Notes: generated by a model not told the origin, from the letters alone. A stretch of 64,000 bases of DNA from Ancylobacter mangrovi (GCF_024752355.1 NZ_JANTHZ010000005.1:186001-250000); one strand, 5' to 3'; counted from the stretch's first letter, positions 27,301 to 37,972 are shown. Translations and numbers: made by a program.

Positions 27301-27319
27301 GCTACGCCCGAAATACGAA

Positions 27320-27347
27320 GGGCCGCGGCACCCTCGCGCCGCGGCCC
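27320..27347. terminator. Bidirectional hairpin between hutC and the ABC binding-protein gene
   Basis: A perfect 10-base stem, GGGCCGCGGC (27320-27329) and GCCGCGGCCC (27338-27347), with an 8-base loop, in the 75-base convergent gap. On the minus strand it is followed by a moderately T-rich stretch (TTCGTATTTC), so it could end both transcripts. Confidence 0.6.
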
Positions 27348-27375
27348 CCGTCGATCGATGCGGAAGGCGCGTGCC

Positions 27376-28239
27376 TCAGAAGCTCGCCTCGGTCACGTAG
27401 TCGGGCGTCGACATGGCGGTGCCGAACCACTTCTTCTGCAGCGCGGCGAGCCGGCCGTCATGCTTCATGGCGATGATGACCTTGTCCACCGCGTCCATCA
27501 GCGACTTGGCGTCCTCCGCCTTGGTGCCGATGAAGCCGAAATAGACCGGCTTGCCGAAGGGCGGCTCGACCACCTCGAACACGTCGGGCTTCTGCTTGGC
27601 GAGGAAGGCGATGTTCGGCAGCGAGTTCGCCACCGCCACGATGCGGCCGGCGCCGAGGTCCGCATAGGACTGGCTGAAGTCGATATATTCCTGGATGGTG
27701 GGCTCCGGCGACAGCGTCTTGGCGAATTCCTGGAGCTGGGCGAGCTGGGCGGTCGCCTTGCCCGAGCCGACCTTCTTGCCGGCGATGTCCTGCGGCTTGG
27801 TGATCGAGCCGTCGCCCTTCTTCTTCAGGATCGCCACCGTCGCGTCGGCGATCGGCGAGGTGAAGCGGTAGCGCTCCATGCGCGCCTTGGTGATGGTCGC
27901 CGGGCCCGCCACCATGTCGAACTTGCCGGCCTCGAGCCCCGGCAGCACGCTCGGCCACGGCAGGTCGAGGAAGGTGACCTTGACGCCGAGATCCTTGCCG
28001 ATCTCCGCGAAGATCTCCTTGTTCATGCCCGCCTGCTTGCCGTCCTCGATGAAGTCGAACGGCGCGAACTGCAGTTCGGTGCCGACCGTCAGCTCGCCCT
28101 TGGCCTTCACCTTGGCGAGCAGGTCCTCGGCATGGCCGAGCCCCGCGAACGCCATGGAGGCGACCAGGGAGGTGGCGACGCCGAGGGCGGCGAGCCGGAC
28201 GGCGCGTATCACGGCGTACCGCCGAGCGGGATGCTGCAT
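27376..28239 (-). CDS. Polar amino acid ABC transporter substrate-binding protein
   Basis: A 287-residue periplasmic protein of family 3 (HisJ/GlnH type). A long signal peptide (about 36 residues, ending GLGHA) leads to ELTVGTELQFAPFDFIEDGK and GMNKEIFAEIGKDLGVKV, then FDMVAGPATITKARMERYRF, the usual ligand-loop region. The ATG at 28239 is preceded by AGGAG with a 7-base gap. It lies 130 bases downstream of its ATPase gene and may have its own promoter in the AT-richer gap. Location within the hut region suggests histidine or a related amino acid; the ligand is not proved. Confidence 0.88.
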   Translation of the reverse strand: MQHPARRYAVIRAVRLAALGVATSLVASMAFAGLGHAEDLLAKVKAKGELTVGTELQFAPFDFIEDGKQAGMNKEIFAEIGKDLGVKVTFLDLPWPSVLPGLEAGKFDMVAGPATITKARMERYRFTSPIADATVAILKKKGDGSITKPQDIAGKKVGSGKATAQLAQLQEFAKTLSPEPTIQEYIDFSQSYADLGAGRIVAVANSLPNIAFLAKQKPDVFEVVEPPFGKPVYFGFIGTKAEDAKSLMDAVDKVIIAMKHDGRLAALQKKWFGTAMSTPDYVTEASF

Positions 28240-28369
28240 AGGTCTCTCCTGTTCCCCGACTGTTCTCATCGGATGACGCAGATGTCTTCCGAAACTATTT
28301 GAATATGCAAGTGTATCCACAAGCCCCGCAGCACCGCAACAAGTCGAAAGACGGGGGCGCCCTCCGCCT

Positions 28370-29179
28370 TCAGGACGCCGCCCCTTCCTCCGACTGCCAG
28401 AAGACGTTGCGGTCGAAATAGTTCTGCAGGAACTGGCGCAGACGCGGGTTCGGGTCGCGGCGGAAGACCTCTTCCGGCGAGCCGCTCGCGGCGATCCGGC
28501 CGTGGTCGAGGAACACCACCGTGTCCGCCACCTGCGCCGCGAAGCCCATCTCGTGAGTCACCACGGCCATGGTCATGCCCTCGCCGGCGAGGTCGCGCAT
28601 CACCTGCAGCACCTCGCCCACCAGCTCCGGGTCGAGCGCCGAGGTCGGCTCGTCGAACAGCATGATGTGCGGCTCCATGGCGAGCGCGCGGGCGATTCCG
28701 ACGCGCTGCTGCTGGCCGCCGGAGAGCTGGCTGGGATAAGCGCCCGCCCGCGCCGACAGGCCGACCTTCTCCAGCATCGCGCCGGCGCGCCGTGCCGCCT
28801 CGTCCCCCGCGATCCCGCGCGCGAGGCGCAGCGGCGCCGCCACGTTCTCCAGCGCCGTCATGTGCGGCCACAAATTGAACTGCTGGAACACGAAGCCGAC
28901 ATTGCGCCGCACCCGCGCCACCTCAGCCTCGGAAACGCGCCGGCGCTTGCCGCCCTCCTGCGCGAAGCCGAGCAGCTCGCCCTCGATGTAGATCTCGCCC
29001 TCGCTGTATTCCTCGAGGAAAGCGATGCAGCGCAGCAGGGTCGACTTGCCCGAGCCGGACGGCCCGATGATGCAGGTGACGTCCGACTTGTTGATCGACA
29101 GGTCGATGCCCTTCAGCACCTCGGTCGCGCCGAAGCGCTTCCACACGCCGCGCACGTCGATGATCGGCCCTTCGCTCAT
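28370..29179 (-). CDS. Polar amino acid ABC transporter ATP-binding protein
   Basis: A 269-residue HisP/GlnQ-type ATPase. Walker A is GPSGSGKST, the signature LSGGQQQR, Walker [15 protein letters not shown], and the H-loop VTHEMGFA. An insertion around [20 protein letters not shown] after the first strands is typical of the amino-acid subclass. It lies 15 bases downstream of a permease gene and serves both permeases of this operon. Confidence 0.93.
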   Translation of the reverse strand: MSEGPIIDVRGVWKRFGATEVLKGIDLSINKSDVTCIIGPSGSGKSTLLRCIAFLEEYSEGEIYIEGELLGFAQEGGKRRRVSEAEVARVRRNVGFVFQQFNLWPHMTALENVAAPLRLARGIAGDEAARRAGAMLEKVGLSARAGAYPSQLSGGQQQRVGIARALAMEPHIMLFDEPTSALDPELVGEVLQVMRDLAGEGMTMAVVTHEMGFAAQVADTVVFLDHGRIAASGSPEEVFRRDPNPRLRQFLQNYFDRNVFWQSEEGAAS

Positions 29180-29194
29180 ATCCGCCCTTTCCGG

Positions 29195-29866
29195 TCAGCC
29201 CTGCGCGCGCAGCATGAAGCGGCCGACCCGCTTCTCCAGCCGGCGCGCGGCGGCGGTGACGATTTCAAGCAGCGCCCAGTAGACGAGCGCGAGGAACAGC
29301 AGCGTCTCGGCAAAGGCGAAGGTGGTGGAGCCGATCGACTGCACCACCGAGGTCAGCTCGTTCACGGTGATGACCGAGAGCACCGCCGTCTCCTTCGACA
29401 GCAGCACCGTCATGTTGGCGAGCGCCGGCAGGATGATGACCAGCATCTGGGGAAGCTGCACGTGGCGCACGATGTCGAGCCGGCCGATCCCCATCATCCG
29501 CGCCGCCTCGATCTGGCCCGGCGACACGGAGACGAAGCCGGCGCGGAAGATCTCGGCGAAATAGGCCCCGCCATAGAGCGCCAGTCCGCAGATGCCGGCG
29601 GTCAGTGGCGACAGGTCGAGCCCGAAGGAAGGTCCGCCATAATAGATGACGAAGAGCTGGATCAGGAACGGCGTGCCCCGCATCAGCGCGACGTAGAAGG
29701 TCAGCGGCGCCGCCACCCAGCGATTGGTGAAGAGCTGCAGCGTGGCGACGACGAGCCCGATGGCGAGGCCGAGCACCGTGCCCACCACCCAGATCAGGAG
29801 CGTCAGCACCAGCCCGTCGAGCAGGTCGCGCCAGTTGTCGAGGAGGATGGCCGGATTGAAGGTCAT
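29195..29866 (-). CDS. Polar amino acid ABC transporter permease (second of pair)
   Basis: A 223-residue HisMQ-family permease with about five hydrophobic segments (first about 18-40). The cytoplasmic docking loop reads SPGQIEAARMMGIGRLDIVR. The start overlaps the stop of the other permease (ATGA). The two permeases are related but not identical, as in HisQ/HisM, and presumably form a heterodimer. Confidence 0.9.
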   Translation of the reverse strand: MTFNPAILLDNWRDLLDGLVLTLLIWVVGTVLGLAIGLVVATLQLFTNRWVAAPLTFYVALMRGTPFLIQLFVIYYGGPSFGLDLSPLTAGICGLALYGGAYFAEIFRAGFVSVSPGQIEAARMMGIGRLDIVRHVQLPQMLVIILPALANMTVLLSKETAVLSVITVNELTSVVQSIGSTTFAFAETLLFLALVYWALLEIVTAAARRLEKRVGRFMLRAQG

Positions 29867-30522
29867 CGCGCCGCCTCAAGCTGGAAGCGGCTTTCGAGCA
29901 GCGCGCCGAGCAGGGTGATGACGCCGTTGATGACGAAATAGATCGCCCCGGCGGTGAGATAGATCTCCAGCGGCTGGAAGGTGGAGGTGGCGATGTTCTG
30001 GGCGAGCCGGGTCAGCTCCAGCACCCCCACCACCGAGATCAGCGAGGAGGCCTTCACCATCATCGTCGTCTCGTTGACGAGCGAGGGCAGCGTGAAGCGC
30101 ACCGCCAGCGGCACCTCGATGCGGGTGAGGATCTGCGTCCGCGACAGCCCGACCATCCGCGCCGCCTCGATCAGCCCGGCCGGAATGCCGAGAAAGCCGC
30201 CGCGCAGGATCTCGGTGATGTAGGCGCCGGTGCACAGGGCGAGCGTGCCCACCGCCGCCACAGAGGACGGCACGTTGATGCCGACCAGCGGCAGGCAGTA
30301 ATAGGAGATCAGCAGCTGCACCAGCAGCGGCACGCCGCGGAAGAAACTGACATAGAAGGCCGAGACCCGGCGCGCGGCTGGTGACGTGGAAAGCCGCGCC
30401 GCGCACATCAGCGTGCCGATGCAGAAGCCGATCGCCACCGAGGTCAGCGAGTAGACCACGGTCCACACCGAGGCCTCCAGCAGCAGCGGCAGCGACTTGA
30501 TGATGATCGTCGTGTTGAACAT
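29863..30522 (-). CDS. Polar amino acid ABC transporter permease (first of pair)
   Basis: A 219-residue HisMQ-family permease with hydrophobic segments at about 10-40, 55-75, 85-105 and near the C-terminus, and the docking loop PAGLIEAARMVGLSRTQILT. ATG at 30522 is chosen because TGGAG lies 6 bases upstream; a TTG one codon earlier is less likely. It follows the monooxygenase gene after 171 bases, so the transporter may share the monooxygenase promoter or have its own. Confidence 0.9.
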   Translation of the reverse strand: MFNTTIIIKSLPLLLEASVWTVVYSLTSVAIGFCIGTLMCAARLSTSPAARRVSAFYVSFFRGVPLLVQLLISYYCLPLVGINVPSSVAAVGTLALCTGAYITEILRGGFLGIPAGLIEAARMVGLSRTQILTRIEVPLAVRFTLPSLVNETTMMVKASSLISVVGVLELTRLAQNIATSTFQPLEIYLTAGAIYFVINGVITLLGALLESRFQLEAAR

Positions 30523-30693
30523 CAACGCTCCAGTTGGCCCGCCCCGCCCGATGCCCTATCGCCCCGCCCGTGGGCGAGGTAGCGGGGCCGCCAGTCCCGA
30601 CCGGCACGCGAATGCCGGCGGGAATGACGAAGAGTGAGGCTGGAAGCAGGATGGCGGCCAAATGCCGAACGGCCAAGCGCCTTTCGGCGAATG

Positions 30694-32067
30694 CTAGGCG
30701 GCGCCCACAGCTTCGCCCTTCTGCCGGCGGGCGCGGGCGTAGCGGTTCTCGGGCGTGGGCAGGCCGAGATTGGCGCGCAGCGTGGTGCCCTCATAGTCGT
30801 CGCGGAACAGCCCGCGCCGGCGCAGCTCCGGTACCACCAGCTCGGTGAAGTCCTCGAGCGCCGAGGGAAGGGTCGGGCACATGACGATGAAGCCGTCGGC
30901 CGCCCGTCCCTCGAACCACTCCTCCATGAAGTCGGCGACCAGCGCCGGCGTGCCGGTGATGCCGTTGCCGGTGTGCTTCTCGCTGTAGAGGCGGATCAGC
31001 TCGCCTACCGTGTGGCCCTTCATCACGAAGCTGGTCAGTTCGTCGAACAGCGCCTTGGAGCCCTTGGGCGTCGCCGGCAGGCGGTCCTTGGGGAACGGCT
31101 CGTCGAGCGGCACGCCCGAGAGGTCCGCCTCCAGGAACTCGGCGAGCATCTGCCGCCCGGCGTCCGGATGCAGCTTGTCGGCGAGGTAGCGGACCTTCTC
31201 TCGCGCCTCGCTCTCCGTGCGCCCGACATTGATGACCGCGCCGGGCATCACCTTCAGCTCGTCCGGCCCGCGGCCGTACTTCGCCATGCGGTCCTTGAGG
31301 GTCGCGTAGAAGGCCTGGCTGCGCTCGAGATTGGAGGCCAGCGAGAACACCACCTCCGCCGTCTCCGCCGCGAGCTCGATGCCCGCTTCCGAGCCGCCCG
31401 CCTGCGCAATCACCGGCCGGCCCTGCGGCGAGGCGGCAATGTTGAGCGGGCCACGCACCTGGAAGTGCTTGCCCTTGTGGTCGAGCGTGTGGAGCTTTTC
31501 CTTGTCGTAATAGATGCCGCTCTCGCGATCGAGCTTCAGCGCGTCGGGCTCGTAGCTGTCCCACAGCCCGAACATGACGTCGACGAACTCCTTGCCGCGC
31601 TCGTAGCGCAGCGCGTGCGGGTCGAGCCCCTCGCGGTTGAAGTTGTAGCCGGTCTCGTCATGGTCCGAGGTGACGACGTTCCAGCACGCCCGCCCCCCGC
31701 TGAGATGGTCGATCGAGGCGAAGATGCGGGCGAGGTTGAAGGGCTCGTAATAGGAGGTCGAGGCGGTCGCCACGAGGCCGAGATGCGAGGTCGAGACCGC
31801 CAGCGCCGAAAGCAGCGTCATCGGCTCGAAGCGGTTCATCTTGGTCGGCATGCGGCACAGGGCTTCGGGGTCGCCCACGGCGGCGGCGGGCGAATCCGCC
31901 ATGAACATGAAGTCGAACTTCGCCGCCTCGGAGATCTGCGCCACTTTAAGAAGATGACGGAAATCATTGGCACCGTTCACATCGCATCCCGGGTGAAGCC
32001 AGCCGGCGGGATTGTAGCCGAAGGTATAGACGAAGGTCCCGAGCTTCAGCTTGTCCGAACGACGCAT
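30694..32067 (-). CDS. LLM-class flavin-dependent monooxygenase (NtaA/SnaA/DszA family)
   Basis: A 457-residue luciferase-like TIM-barrel enzyme that uses FMNH2 from a separate reductase and O2. Family features are FMADSPAAAVGDPEAL near residue 60, STSHLGLVATASTSYYEPFN, RACWNVVTSDHDE, and the flavin region around RPVIAQAGGSEAG. Relatives attack aminopolycarboxylates, sulfur compounds or N-heterocycles. GAGGAGG lies about 9 bases before the ATG. A HutC-like box lies 37-52 bases upstream, inside the end of hutD, and an amino-acid importer follows, so its substrate may be histidine-related; no reductase gene is seen here. Confidence 0.9.
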   Translation of the reverse strand: MRRSDKLKLGTFVYTFGYNPAGWLHPGCDVNGANDFRHLLKVAQISEAAKFDFMFMADSPAAAVGDPEALCRMPTKMNRFEPMTLLSALAVSTSHLGLVATASTSYYEPFNLARIFASIDHLSGGRACWNVVTSDHDETGYNFNREGLDPHALRYERGKEFVDVMFGLWDSYEPDALKLDRESGIYYDKEKLHTLDHKGKHFQVRGPLNIAASPQGRPVIAQAGGSEAGIELAAETAEVVFSLASNLERSQAFYATLKDRMAKYGRGPDELKVMPGAVINVGRTESEAREKVRYLADKLHPDAGRQMLAEFLEADLSGVPLDEPFPKDRLPATPKGSKALFDELTSFVMKGHTVGELIRLYSEKHTGNGITGTPALVADFMEEWFEGRAADGFIVMCPTLPSALEDFTELVVPELRRRGLFRDDYEGTTLRANLGLPTPENRYARARRQKGEAVGAA

Positions 32068-32103
32068 CCTGGCGGCCTCCTCTCGACCCAAAGCAGCGCT
32101 GTT

Positions 32104-32119
32104 ATTGTATAGACTTAAT
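32104..32119. promoter_or_regulatory. HutC-like operator before the monooxygenase/ABC operon
   Basis: ATTGTATAGACTTAAT, read on the minus strand, contains GTCTATACA, the core of the hutC and hutI-hutF sites. It overlaps the last codons and stop of hutD and lies 37 bases upstream of the monooxygenase start, which suggests an internal promoter under HutC control. One flank diverges from the other two sites. Confidence 0.6.
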
Positions 32120-32690
32120 TTCCGTGCCCGTCGGCGACTTCCCACAACTCGATGACGTAGCAGATGGTCGCATGGTCGGCCTCGATGCGGGTCGGCGCGT
32201 CGAGCATCGCGGCGTCGAGCCGCTCCAGCCGCTCGCCGCCGACGCGCAGCCCCGGCGAGAGCGCCAGCACCAGCATGATGCCGCCGCCGGGCGCCAGAGT
32301 CACCGGCGCGTCGACTATGCGCCGGGTGAGCCGGTGGGCGTGGCGCCCGCGACGGCTCATCACGTTGAGGTCGGTGATCGGCCCGCCGATCAGGGCCGCC
32401 CGCGTCGGCACGTCGCCGGGAAAGACCGCCGGCTCGCTCTCGCCCGTCAGGCGGCGCGGCGGTGCGCCTTCCACCTCCAGCACGATCCCCTCGCCCTCCA
32501 GCACCGCCAGCGTGCGGTCGATGCCGGGGAAGGTCGAGAACGCCCCGTCCTCGACCACGCCGGCCATGCTCACCCGCCAGTCGAAGCTGTCGAGCGAGGC
32601 GCCGGGCGGGGCGATCGCGATCTGCGTGGTCGCGCCGGCGCCGTTCTTCCACGGCATGACGATATGGTCGCCGGCGTGCAGCAGACGCAT
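32115..32690 (-). CDS. hutD: HutD/Ves-family cupin protein
   Basis: A 191-residue bicupin-like protein. The N-terminus MPWKNGAGATTQIAI and the segments SFDWRVSMAGVVEDGAFSTF and GIDRTLAVLEGEGI are diagnostic of HutD/Ves. HutD is commonly encoded with hut enzymes and is thought to limit pathway overactivity or protect against intermediates, though its mechanism is not settled. The ATG shares a base with the hutU stop (TGATG), so translation is coupled. Confidence 0.9.
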   Translation of the reverse strand: MRLLHAGDHIVMPWKNGAGATTQIAIAPPGASLDSFDWRVSMAGVVEDGAFSTFPGIDRTLAVLEGEGIVLEVEGAPPRRLTGESEPAVFPGDVPTRAALIGGPITDLNVMSRRGRHAHRLTRRIVDAPVTLAPGGGIMLVLALSPGLRVGGERLERLDAAMLDAPTRIEADHATICYVIELWEVADGHGN

Positions 32691-34357
32691 CAGCCGAGGA
32701 TCCCCGGCAGGTTGAGCTGGTGCTCCTTCGCGCATTCGATGGCGATCTCGTAGCCCGCATCGGCGTGGCGCATCACGCCCGTCGCCGGGTCGTTCCACAG
32801 CACCCGGGCGAGGCGCGCATCGGCGTCCTCGGTGCCGTCGCAGCAGATCACCATGCCGGCATGCTGGGAAAAGCCCATGCCGACGCCGCCGCCATGGTGC
32901 AGCGACACCCAGGTCGCGCCGGAGGCGGTGTTGAGCAGGGCGTTGAGCAGCGGCCAGTCGGACACGGCGTCGGAGCCGTCGCGCATCGACTCGGTCTCGC
33001 GGTTGGGCGAAGCGACCGAGCCGGAATCGAGGTGGTCGCGGCCGATGACGACGGGCGCCTTCAGCTCGCCCTTGCGCACCATCTCGTTGAAGGCGAGGCC
33101 GAGCCGGTGCCGGTCGCCCAGCCCCACCCAGCAGATGCGCGCCGGCAGGCCCTGGAAGTGGATGCGCTCGCGCGCCATGTCGAGCCAGTTGTGCAGATGC
33201 GCGTTGTCGGGGATCAGCTCCTTCACCTTGGCGTCGGTCTTGTAGATGTCCTCCGGGTCGCCCGAGAGCGCCGCCCAGCGGAACGGGCCGACGCCGCGGC
33301 AGAACAGCGGGCGGATATAGGCCGGCACGAAGCCGGGGAAGTCGAAGGCGTTGGTCACGCCCTCCTCCAGCGCCATCTGGCGGATGTTGTTGCCGTAATC
33401 GACGGTCGGGATGCCGGCGTGGAAGAAGTCGAGCATCGCCTTCACATGCACCGCCATCGAGGCCTTGGCGGCCTTGGCGACGCCGGCGGGGTCGGACTGC
33501 TTGCGGTCCTCCCACTCGGAGAGCGTCCAGCCGATCGGCAGGTAGCCGTTCACCGGATCATGGGCGGAGGTCTGGTCGGTCACCATGTCCGGCTTCACGC
33601 CGCGCTTCACCAGCTCCGGCAGGATCTCGGCGGTGTTGCCGAGCAGGCCGACGGAGAGCGGCTTGCCCTCGGCGCAGGACTTCTCGATCATCGCCAGCGC
33701 CTCGTCGACGCCGGTGGTGTGGGTGTCGAGATAGCCGGTGCGCAGGCGGAATTCGATCGAGGACGGCCGGCACTCGATGGCGAGGCAGCTCGCCCCGGCC
33801 ATGGTGGCGGCGAGCGGCTGCGCCCCGCCCATGCCGCCGAGGCCGCCGGTGAGGATCCACTTGCCCTTGAGGCTGCCGCCGAAATGCTGGCGGCCCATCT
33901 CGACGAAGGTCTCGTAGGTGCCCTGCACGATGCCTTGGGCGCCGATATAGATCCAGGAGCCGGCCGTCATCTGGCCGTACATCATGAGCCCCTTCTTATC
34001 GAGCTCGTTGAAGTGCTCCCAGGTCGCCCAGCGCGGCACCAGGTTCGAGTTGGCGATCAGCACGCGCGGCGCGTCCTTGTGGGTGCGGAACACGCCCACC
34101 GGCTTGCCGGACTGCACCAGCAGCGTCTCGTCCGCCTCCAGCGTCTTCAGCGTCGCGACGATCTTGTCGAAGCACTCCCAATCGCGCGCCGCCCGCCCGA
34201 TGCCGCCATAGACCACCAGCTCGCCGGGCTTCTCGGCGACGTCGGGATCGAGATTGTTCATCAGCATGCGCATCGGCGCCTCGGTCAGCCAGCTCTTGGC
34301 GGCGAGCTCGGTACCGTGCGGGGCATGGATGACGCGCGAATTGTCGAGACGGGACAT
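32690..34357 (-). CDS. hutU: Urocanate hydratase
   Basis: A 555-residue cytosolic enzyme with tightly bound NAD+ that converts urocanate to 4-imidazolone-5-propionate. Conserved blocks are [20 protein letters not shown], the nucleotide-binding [32 protein letters not shown] and the Cys-containing [24 protein letters not shown] lies 7 bases before the chosen ATG at 34357. Length is normal. It sits between hutG and hutD on the same strand. Confidence 0.97.
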   Translation of the reverse strand: MSRLDNSRVIHAPHGTELAAKSWLTEAPMRMLMNNLDPDVAEKPGELVVYGGIGRAARDWECFDKIVATLKTLEADETLLVQSGKPVGVFRTHKDAPRVLIANSNLVPRWATWEHFNELDKKGLMMYGQMTAGSWIYIGAQGIVQGTYETFVEMGRQHFGGSLKGKWILTGGLGGMGGAQPLAATMAGASCLAIECRPSSIEFRLRTGYLDTHTTGVDEALAMIEKSCAEGKPLSVGLLGNTAEILPELVKRGVKPDMVTDQTSAHDPVNGYLPIGWTLSEWEDRKQSDPAGVAKAAKASMAVHVKAMLDFFHAGIPTVDYGNNIRQMALEEGVTNAFDFPGFVPAYIRPLFCRGVGPFRWAALSGDPEDIYKTDAKVKELIPDNAHLHNWLDMARERIHFQGLPARICWVGLGDRHRLGLAFNEMVRKGELKAPVVIGRDHLDSGSVASPNRETESMRDGSDAVSDWPLLNALLNTASGATWVSLHHGGGVGMGFSQHAGMVICCDGTEDADARLARVLWNDPATGVMRHADAGYEIAIECAKEHQLNLPGILG

Positions 34358-34368
34358 GAAGGCTCTCC

Positions 34369-35187
34369 TCAGGCGTGCGAGCGTGCGAAGGCAAGGCACG
34401 CTTTGAGAATGTCGGTAACGGCCGCCCGGCAGGGGGCGGCATAGGCGGGATCATAGTCGCTCGGCCAGTCCTGCGGACCGACGGGGCCAAGCTCCTCGGG
34501 CATGTAGGTGCGGCAGGCGAGCTCCATCTGCACGGCATGGACACCGCGCTCCGGCGCGCCGTAATGGCGGGTGATGTAGCCGCCCTTGAAGCGGCCATTG
34601 CTCACCCGGCTGAACGAGGTCGCGTCGCAGATGCGCTCGACCTCGGCCTGCAGCTCCGGCGCGCAGCTCGCCCCGGAATTGGTGCCGATGTTGAAGTTCG
34701 GCAGCGTGCCCTCGAACAGGCGCGGAATGACCGATCGGATCGAATGGCAGTCATAGAGCGAAACGGTGCCGTGGACGCTTCGCGCGTGCTCGATCTCCGC
34801 TTCGAGGGCTGCGTGGTAGGGATCGAACCAGCGCGCCCGGCGCATCGCCACGTCCGGCGCCCTGCCCTCCTTGTAGAGCGGCTCGCCGTCGAAGGTGGTG
34901 GTCGGGCACAGCTCGGTCGTCGCCTGCCCGGGATAGAGCGAGACGCCCGAGGGATCGCGGTTCACGTCGATCGCCGTGCGCGAGACCGAGGTGCGCACCA
35001 CGCTCGCCCCGAGATCGGCGGCGAAGTCGTAGAGCTTCTCGATCCACCAGTCCGCATCCTTGCGCGCCATCCAGGGCGAGACGAGATCGCCCGCGATCTC
35101 CTCGGGGATGTCGGTGCCGGTGTGGGGCAGCGAGACGACGAGCGGCGCAGTGCCGCGATGGACGGTGATGAAGTCGGGATGGCTCAT
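34369..35187 (-). CDS. hutG: N-formylglutamate deformylase
   Basis: A 272-residue amidohydrolase that releases formate from N-formyl-L-glutamate, the last step of the five-step route. It has the FGase fold signature [17 protein letters not shown] and the later [18 protein letters not shown] with the probable metal ligands, and [14 protein letters not shown]. It is not the ureohydrolase-type formiminoglutamase, so the pathway needs HutF, which is present. Its start lies one base before the hutH stop codon region (gap of one base), implying coupling. Confidence 0.94.
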   Translation of the reverse strand: MSHPDFITVHRGTAPLVVSLPHTGTDIPEEIAGDLVSPWMARKDADWWIEKLYDFAADLGASVVRTSVSRTAIDVNRDPSGVSLYPGQATTELCPTTTFDGEPLYKEGRAPDVAMRRARWFDPYHAALEAEIEHARSVHGTVSLYDCHSIRSVIPRLFEGTLPNFNIGTNSGASCAPELQAEVERICDATSFSRVSNGRFKGGYITRHYGAPERGVHAVQMELACRTYMPEELGPVGPQDWPSDYDPAYAAPCRAAVTDILKACLAFARSHA

Positions 35188-35188
35188 G

Positions 35189-36724
35189 TCACTCCCCGCT
35201 GATGGCCGGCAGCATGTCCGCGGCGAGCGCGGCGACGGCGCCGGAGCGCACGAGCGCGTTCGCCGCCTCCATGTCCGGCGCGAAATGGCGGTCGTCGTCG
35301 AGATGGGGCACCTGCGCCCGCACCGCGGCGCGCACCTTCTCCAGCACCGGGCTGGAGGCGAGCGGCTGGTGGAAGTCGCAGCCCTGCGCGGCGGCGAGTA
35401 GCTCGATCCCGATCACGCAGACCGCGTTCTCCACCATACCGGCGAGGCGCCGGGCGCCATGGGCGGCCATGGAGACGTGGTCCTCCTGGTTGGCGGAGGT
35501 CGGGATGGAATCGACGCTGGCCGGATAGGCGCGCTGCTTGTTCTCGGAGACGAGCGCGGCGGCTGTGACCTGCGGGATCATGAAGCCGGAGTTGAGGCCG
35601 GGCTTCGGGGTGAGGAAGGCCGGCATGGTCGAGAGCGCGGGGTCGACCAGCATGGCGACGCGCCGCTCGCTGAGCGAGCCGATCTCGCACACCGCGAGCG
35701 CGATCATGTCGGCGGCGAAGGCGACCGGCTCGGCGTGGAAATTCCCGCCCGAGAGTGCCACGCCGTCCTCGGCGAAGATCAGCGGGTTGTCGGAAACCCC
35801 GTTGGCCTCGGTCCCCAACGTGGCGGCGGCCTGTCGCAGCACGTCGAGCGCGGCGCCCATCACCTGAGGCTGGCAGCGCAGGCAATAGGGATCCTGCACC
35901 CGCTCGTCGCCCACCAGATGCGAGGCGCGGATGGCCGATCCCTCCATCAGCCGGCGCAGTGCCTCCGCGGTCTCGATCTGGCCGCGATGCTTGCGAAGCT
36001 GGTGGATGCGCGGGTCGAACGGCGCGTCCGAGCCGCGCGCGGCGTCGGTCGAGAGCGCGCCCGTCACCAGTGCCGAGCGGAACAGGTTCTCGGCCTCGAA
36101 CAGGCCGGCCAGCGCGTTGGCGGTGGAGAACTGCGTGCCGTTGAGGAGCGCGAGGCCCTCCTTCGGGCCGAGCTCGACCGGGGCCAGCCCCGCATCGGCA
36201 AGCGCGACGTCGGCCGGCAGCCGGACGCCGCCGACGAAGATCTCGCCGACCCCGATCATGGTCGCCGTCATGTGCGAGAGCGGGGCGAGATCGCCAGAGG
36301 CGCCGACCGAGCCCTGGCAGGGCACCACCGGGGTCAGCCCCTTGGCCAGCATCGCCTCCAGCAGCTTCAGCGTGCCCGGCTGGATGCCGGACGCGCCCTG
36401 GGCGAGGCTGGCGAGCTTCAGCGCCATCATCAGCCGCGCGATCGGCACCGGCATCGGCTCGCCGACGCCGGCGGCGTGGGAGAGCACGATGTTGCGCTGG
36501 AGCTTCGCCAGATCCGCATCGCCGATCTTCACCGTGGCGAGCTTCCCGAAGCCGGTATTGATGCCATAGACCGGCTCGCCGCGGGCGAGGATGTCCGCAA
36601 CCGCCTTCGCCGAGCGCTCCACGGCCGGCAGGCAGGCAGGGTCGAGACGGACGCCTGCGCCGCGATAGACCGCCCGCCACTCGGCGAGGCTCACATCGCC
36701 CGGCTTGAGAACAATATCGCTCAT
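35189..36724 (-). CDS. hutH: Histidine ammonia-lyase
   Basis: A 511-residue enzyme that deaminates histidine to trans-urocanate using the MIO cofactor, which forms from Ala142-Ser143-Gly144 in [15 protein letters not shown], exactly the canonical position. Other conserved blocks are [11 protein letters not shown] near residue 53, [13 protein letters not shown], and the C-terminal [14 protein letters not shown]. The start overlaps the hutI stop (ATGA). The true start is fixed by this overlap and family length although the frame is open further upstream. Confidence 0.97.
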   Translation of the reverse strand: MSDIVLKPGDVSLAEWRAVYRGAGVRLDPACLPAVERSAKAVADILARGEPVYGINTGFGKLATVKIGDADLAKLQRNIVLSHAAGVGEPMPVPIARLMMALKLASLAQGASGIQPGTLKLLEAMLAKGLTPVVPCQGSVGASGDLAPLSHMTATMIGVGEIFVGGVRLPADVALADAGLAPVELGPKEGLALLNGTQFSTANALAGLFEAENLFRSALVTGALSTDAARGSDAPFDPRIHQLRKHRGQIETAEALRRLMEGSAIRASHLVGDERVQDPYCLRCQPQVMGAALDVLRQAAATLGTEANGVSDNPLIFAEDGVALSGGNFHAEPVAFAADMIALAVCEIGSLSERRVAMLVDPALSTMPAFLTPKPGLNSGFMIPQVTAAALVSENKQRAYPASVDSIPTSANQEDHVSMAAHGARRLAGMVENAVCVIGIELLAAAQGCDFHQPLASSPVLEKVRAAVRAQVPHLDDDRHFAPDMEAANALVRSGAVAALAADMLPAISGE

Positions 36725-37923
36725 TGACCCCTCCACACCCGCATATGCAGCGGGTTGAAACCCATGCGGTAGACCAGCTCGGCCGGCCGCTCGATGTCCC
36801 AGATCGCGAGGTCGCAGCTCTTGCCGGCCTCCAGCGTTCCGACCTCGTCGAGCCGCCCCAGCGCCCGCGCCGCCTCGCGCGTCACCCCGGCGACGCACTC
36901 GTCCACCGTCATGCGGAACAGGGTCGCGCCCATGTTCATGGTCAGCAGCAGCGAGGTCAGCGGCGAGGTGCCGGGATTGCAGTCGGTGGCCAGCGCCATA
37001 TGTGTGCCGTGCTGCCGGAACAGGTCGACCGGCGGCATCCTGGTCTCGCGGATGAAGTAGCACGCGCCCGGGAGCAGCACCGCGACCGTGCCGGCCTTCG
37101 CCATGGCGGCGGCGCCGTCCGCGTCCGTATGTTCGAGATGGTCGGCCGAGAGCGCGCCGAAACCGGCGGCGAGCCGGGCGCCATGGAGATTGGAGAGCTG
37201 GTCCGCATGCAGCTTCACCGGCAGCCCCAGAGCACGCGCCGCCTCGAACACGCGGGCGACCTCGTCGGGCTGGAAGGCGATGCCCTCGCAGAAGGCGTCG
37301 ACCGCGTCCGCCAGCCTCTCCTGCGCGATCTCGGGCAGCATGGCGATGACGGCGTCGACATAGCCGCTGCGGTCGTCCTTGAACTCGGGCGGCAGGGCGT
37401 GGGCGCCGAGGAAGGTGGTCGTCACCGAGACCGGACGTTCGCCGCCGAGCGCCCGGGCGGCCCTCAGGCTCTTCAGCTCGGCATCCTGCGACAGCCCATA
37501 GCCCGATTTCACCTCGACCGTGGTGACGCCCTCGGCCAGCAGCGCGTCGAGCCGGCGCAGCGCGGAGGCGACGAGCTCGCCCTCGCTCGCCTCGCGGGTC
37601 GCCTTCATGGTGGAGACGATGCCCCCGCCCGCCCGGGCGATCTCCTCATAGGAGGCGCCGGCGAGCCGCAGCTCGAATTCGTGCGCGCGGTTGCCGCCGA
37701 ACACCAGATGGGTATGGCAGTCGATCAGCCCCGGCGTGATCCAGCGGCCCTCGCAGTCGACGCTCTCGGCCGCGTCGAAGGCCGGCGCGTCGGAGGCGGG
37801 GCCGGCATAGGCGATTCGCCCGTCCAGGGCGGCGACCAGCCCGTCCTCCACGACACCGAGGCCGGGACGCGCCGGATCGAGCGTCGCCAGCCTCGCCCCA
37901 CGCCATATGCGGTCGCAGCGCAT
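36721..37923 (-). CDS. hutI: Imidazolonepropionase
   Basis: A 400-residue metal-dependent amidohydrolase that opens imidazolone propionate to N-formimino-L-glutamate. The metal-binding sequence [16 protein letters not shown], the segment [12 protein letters not shown], the His in [10 protein letters not shown]-like sequence [13 protein letters not shown], and [12 protein letters not shown] are diagnostic. It is the first gene of the minus-strand hut operon; its start at 37923 follows AAGGGG. It is transcribed divergently from hutF across a HutC site. Confidence 0.97.
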   Translation of the reverse strand: MRCDRIWRGARLATLDPARPGLGVVEDGLVAALDGRIAYAGPASDAPAFDAAESVDCEGRWITPGLIDCHTHLVFGGNRAHEFELRLAGASYEEIARAGGGIVSTMKATREASEGELVASALRRLDALLAEGVTTVEVKSGYGLSQDAELKSLRAARALGGERPVSVTTTFLGAHALPPEFKDDRSGYVDAVIAMLPEIAQERLADAVDAFCEGIAFQPDEVARVFEAARALGLPVKLHADQLSNLHGARLAAGFGALSADHLEHTDADGAAAMAKAGTVAVLLPGACYFIRETRMPPVDLFRQHGTHMALATDCNPGTSPLTSLLLTMNMGATLFRMTVDECVAGVTREAARALGRLDEVGTLEAGKSCDLAIWDIERPAELVYRMGFNPLHMRVWRGQ

Positions 37924-37972
37924 CGGTTCCCCTTCTCGATTACGGCGATTGCGTTTGGCAGTCGCGCGGATA

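Noticed and set aside
28296-28320. Possible fourth HutC site upstream of the ABC binding-protein gene
   Set aside because: TATGCAAGTGTATCC lacks the GTCTATACA core shared by the other three sites, so similarity is only in AT content.
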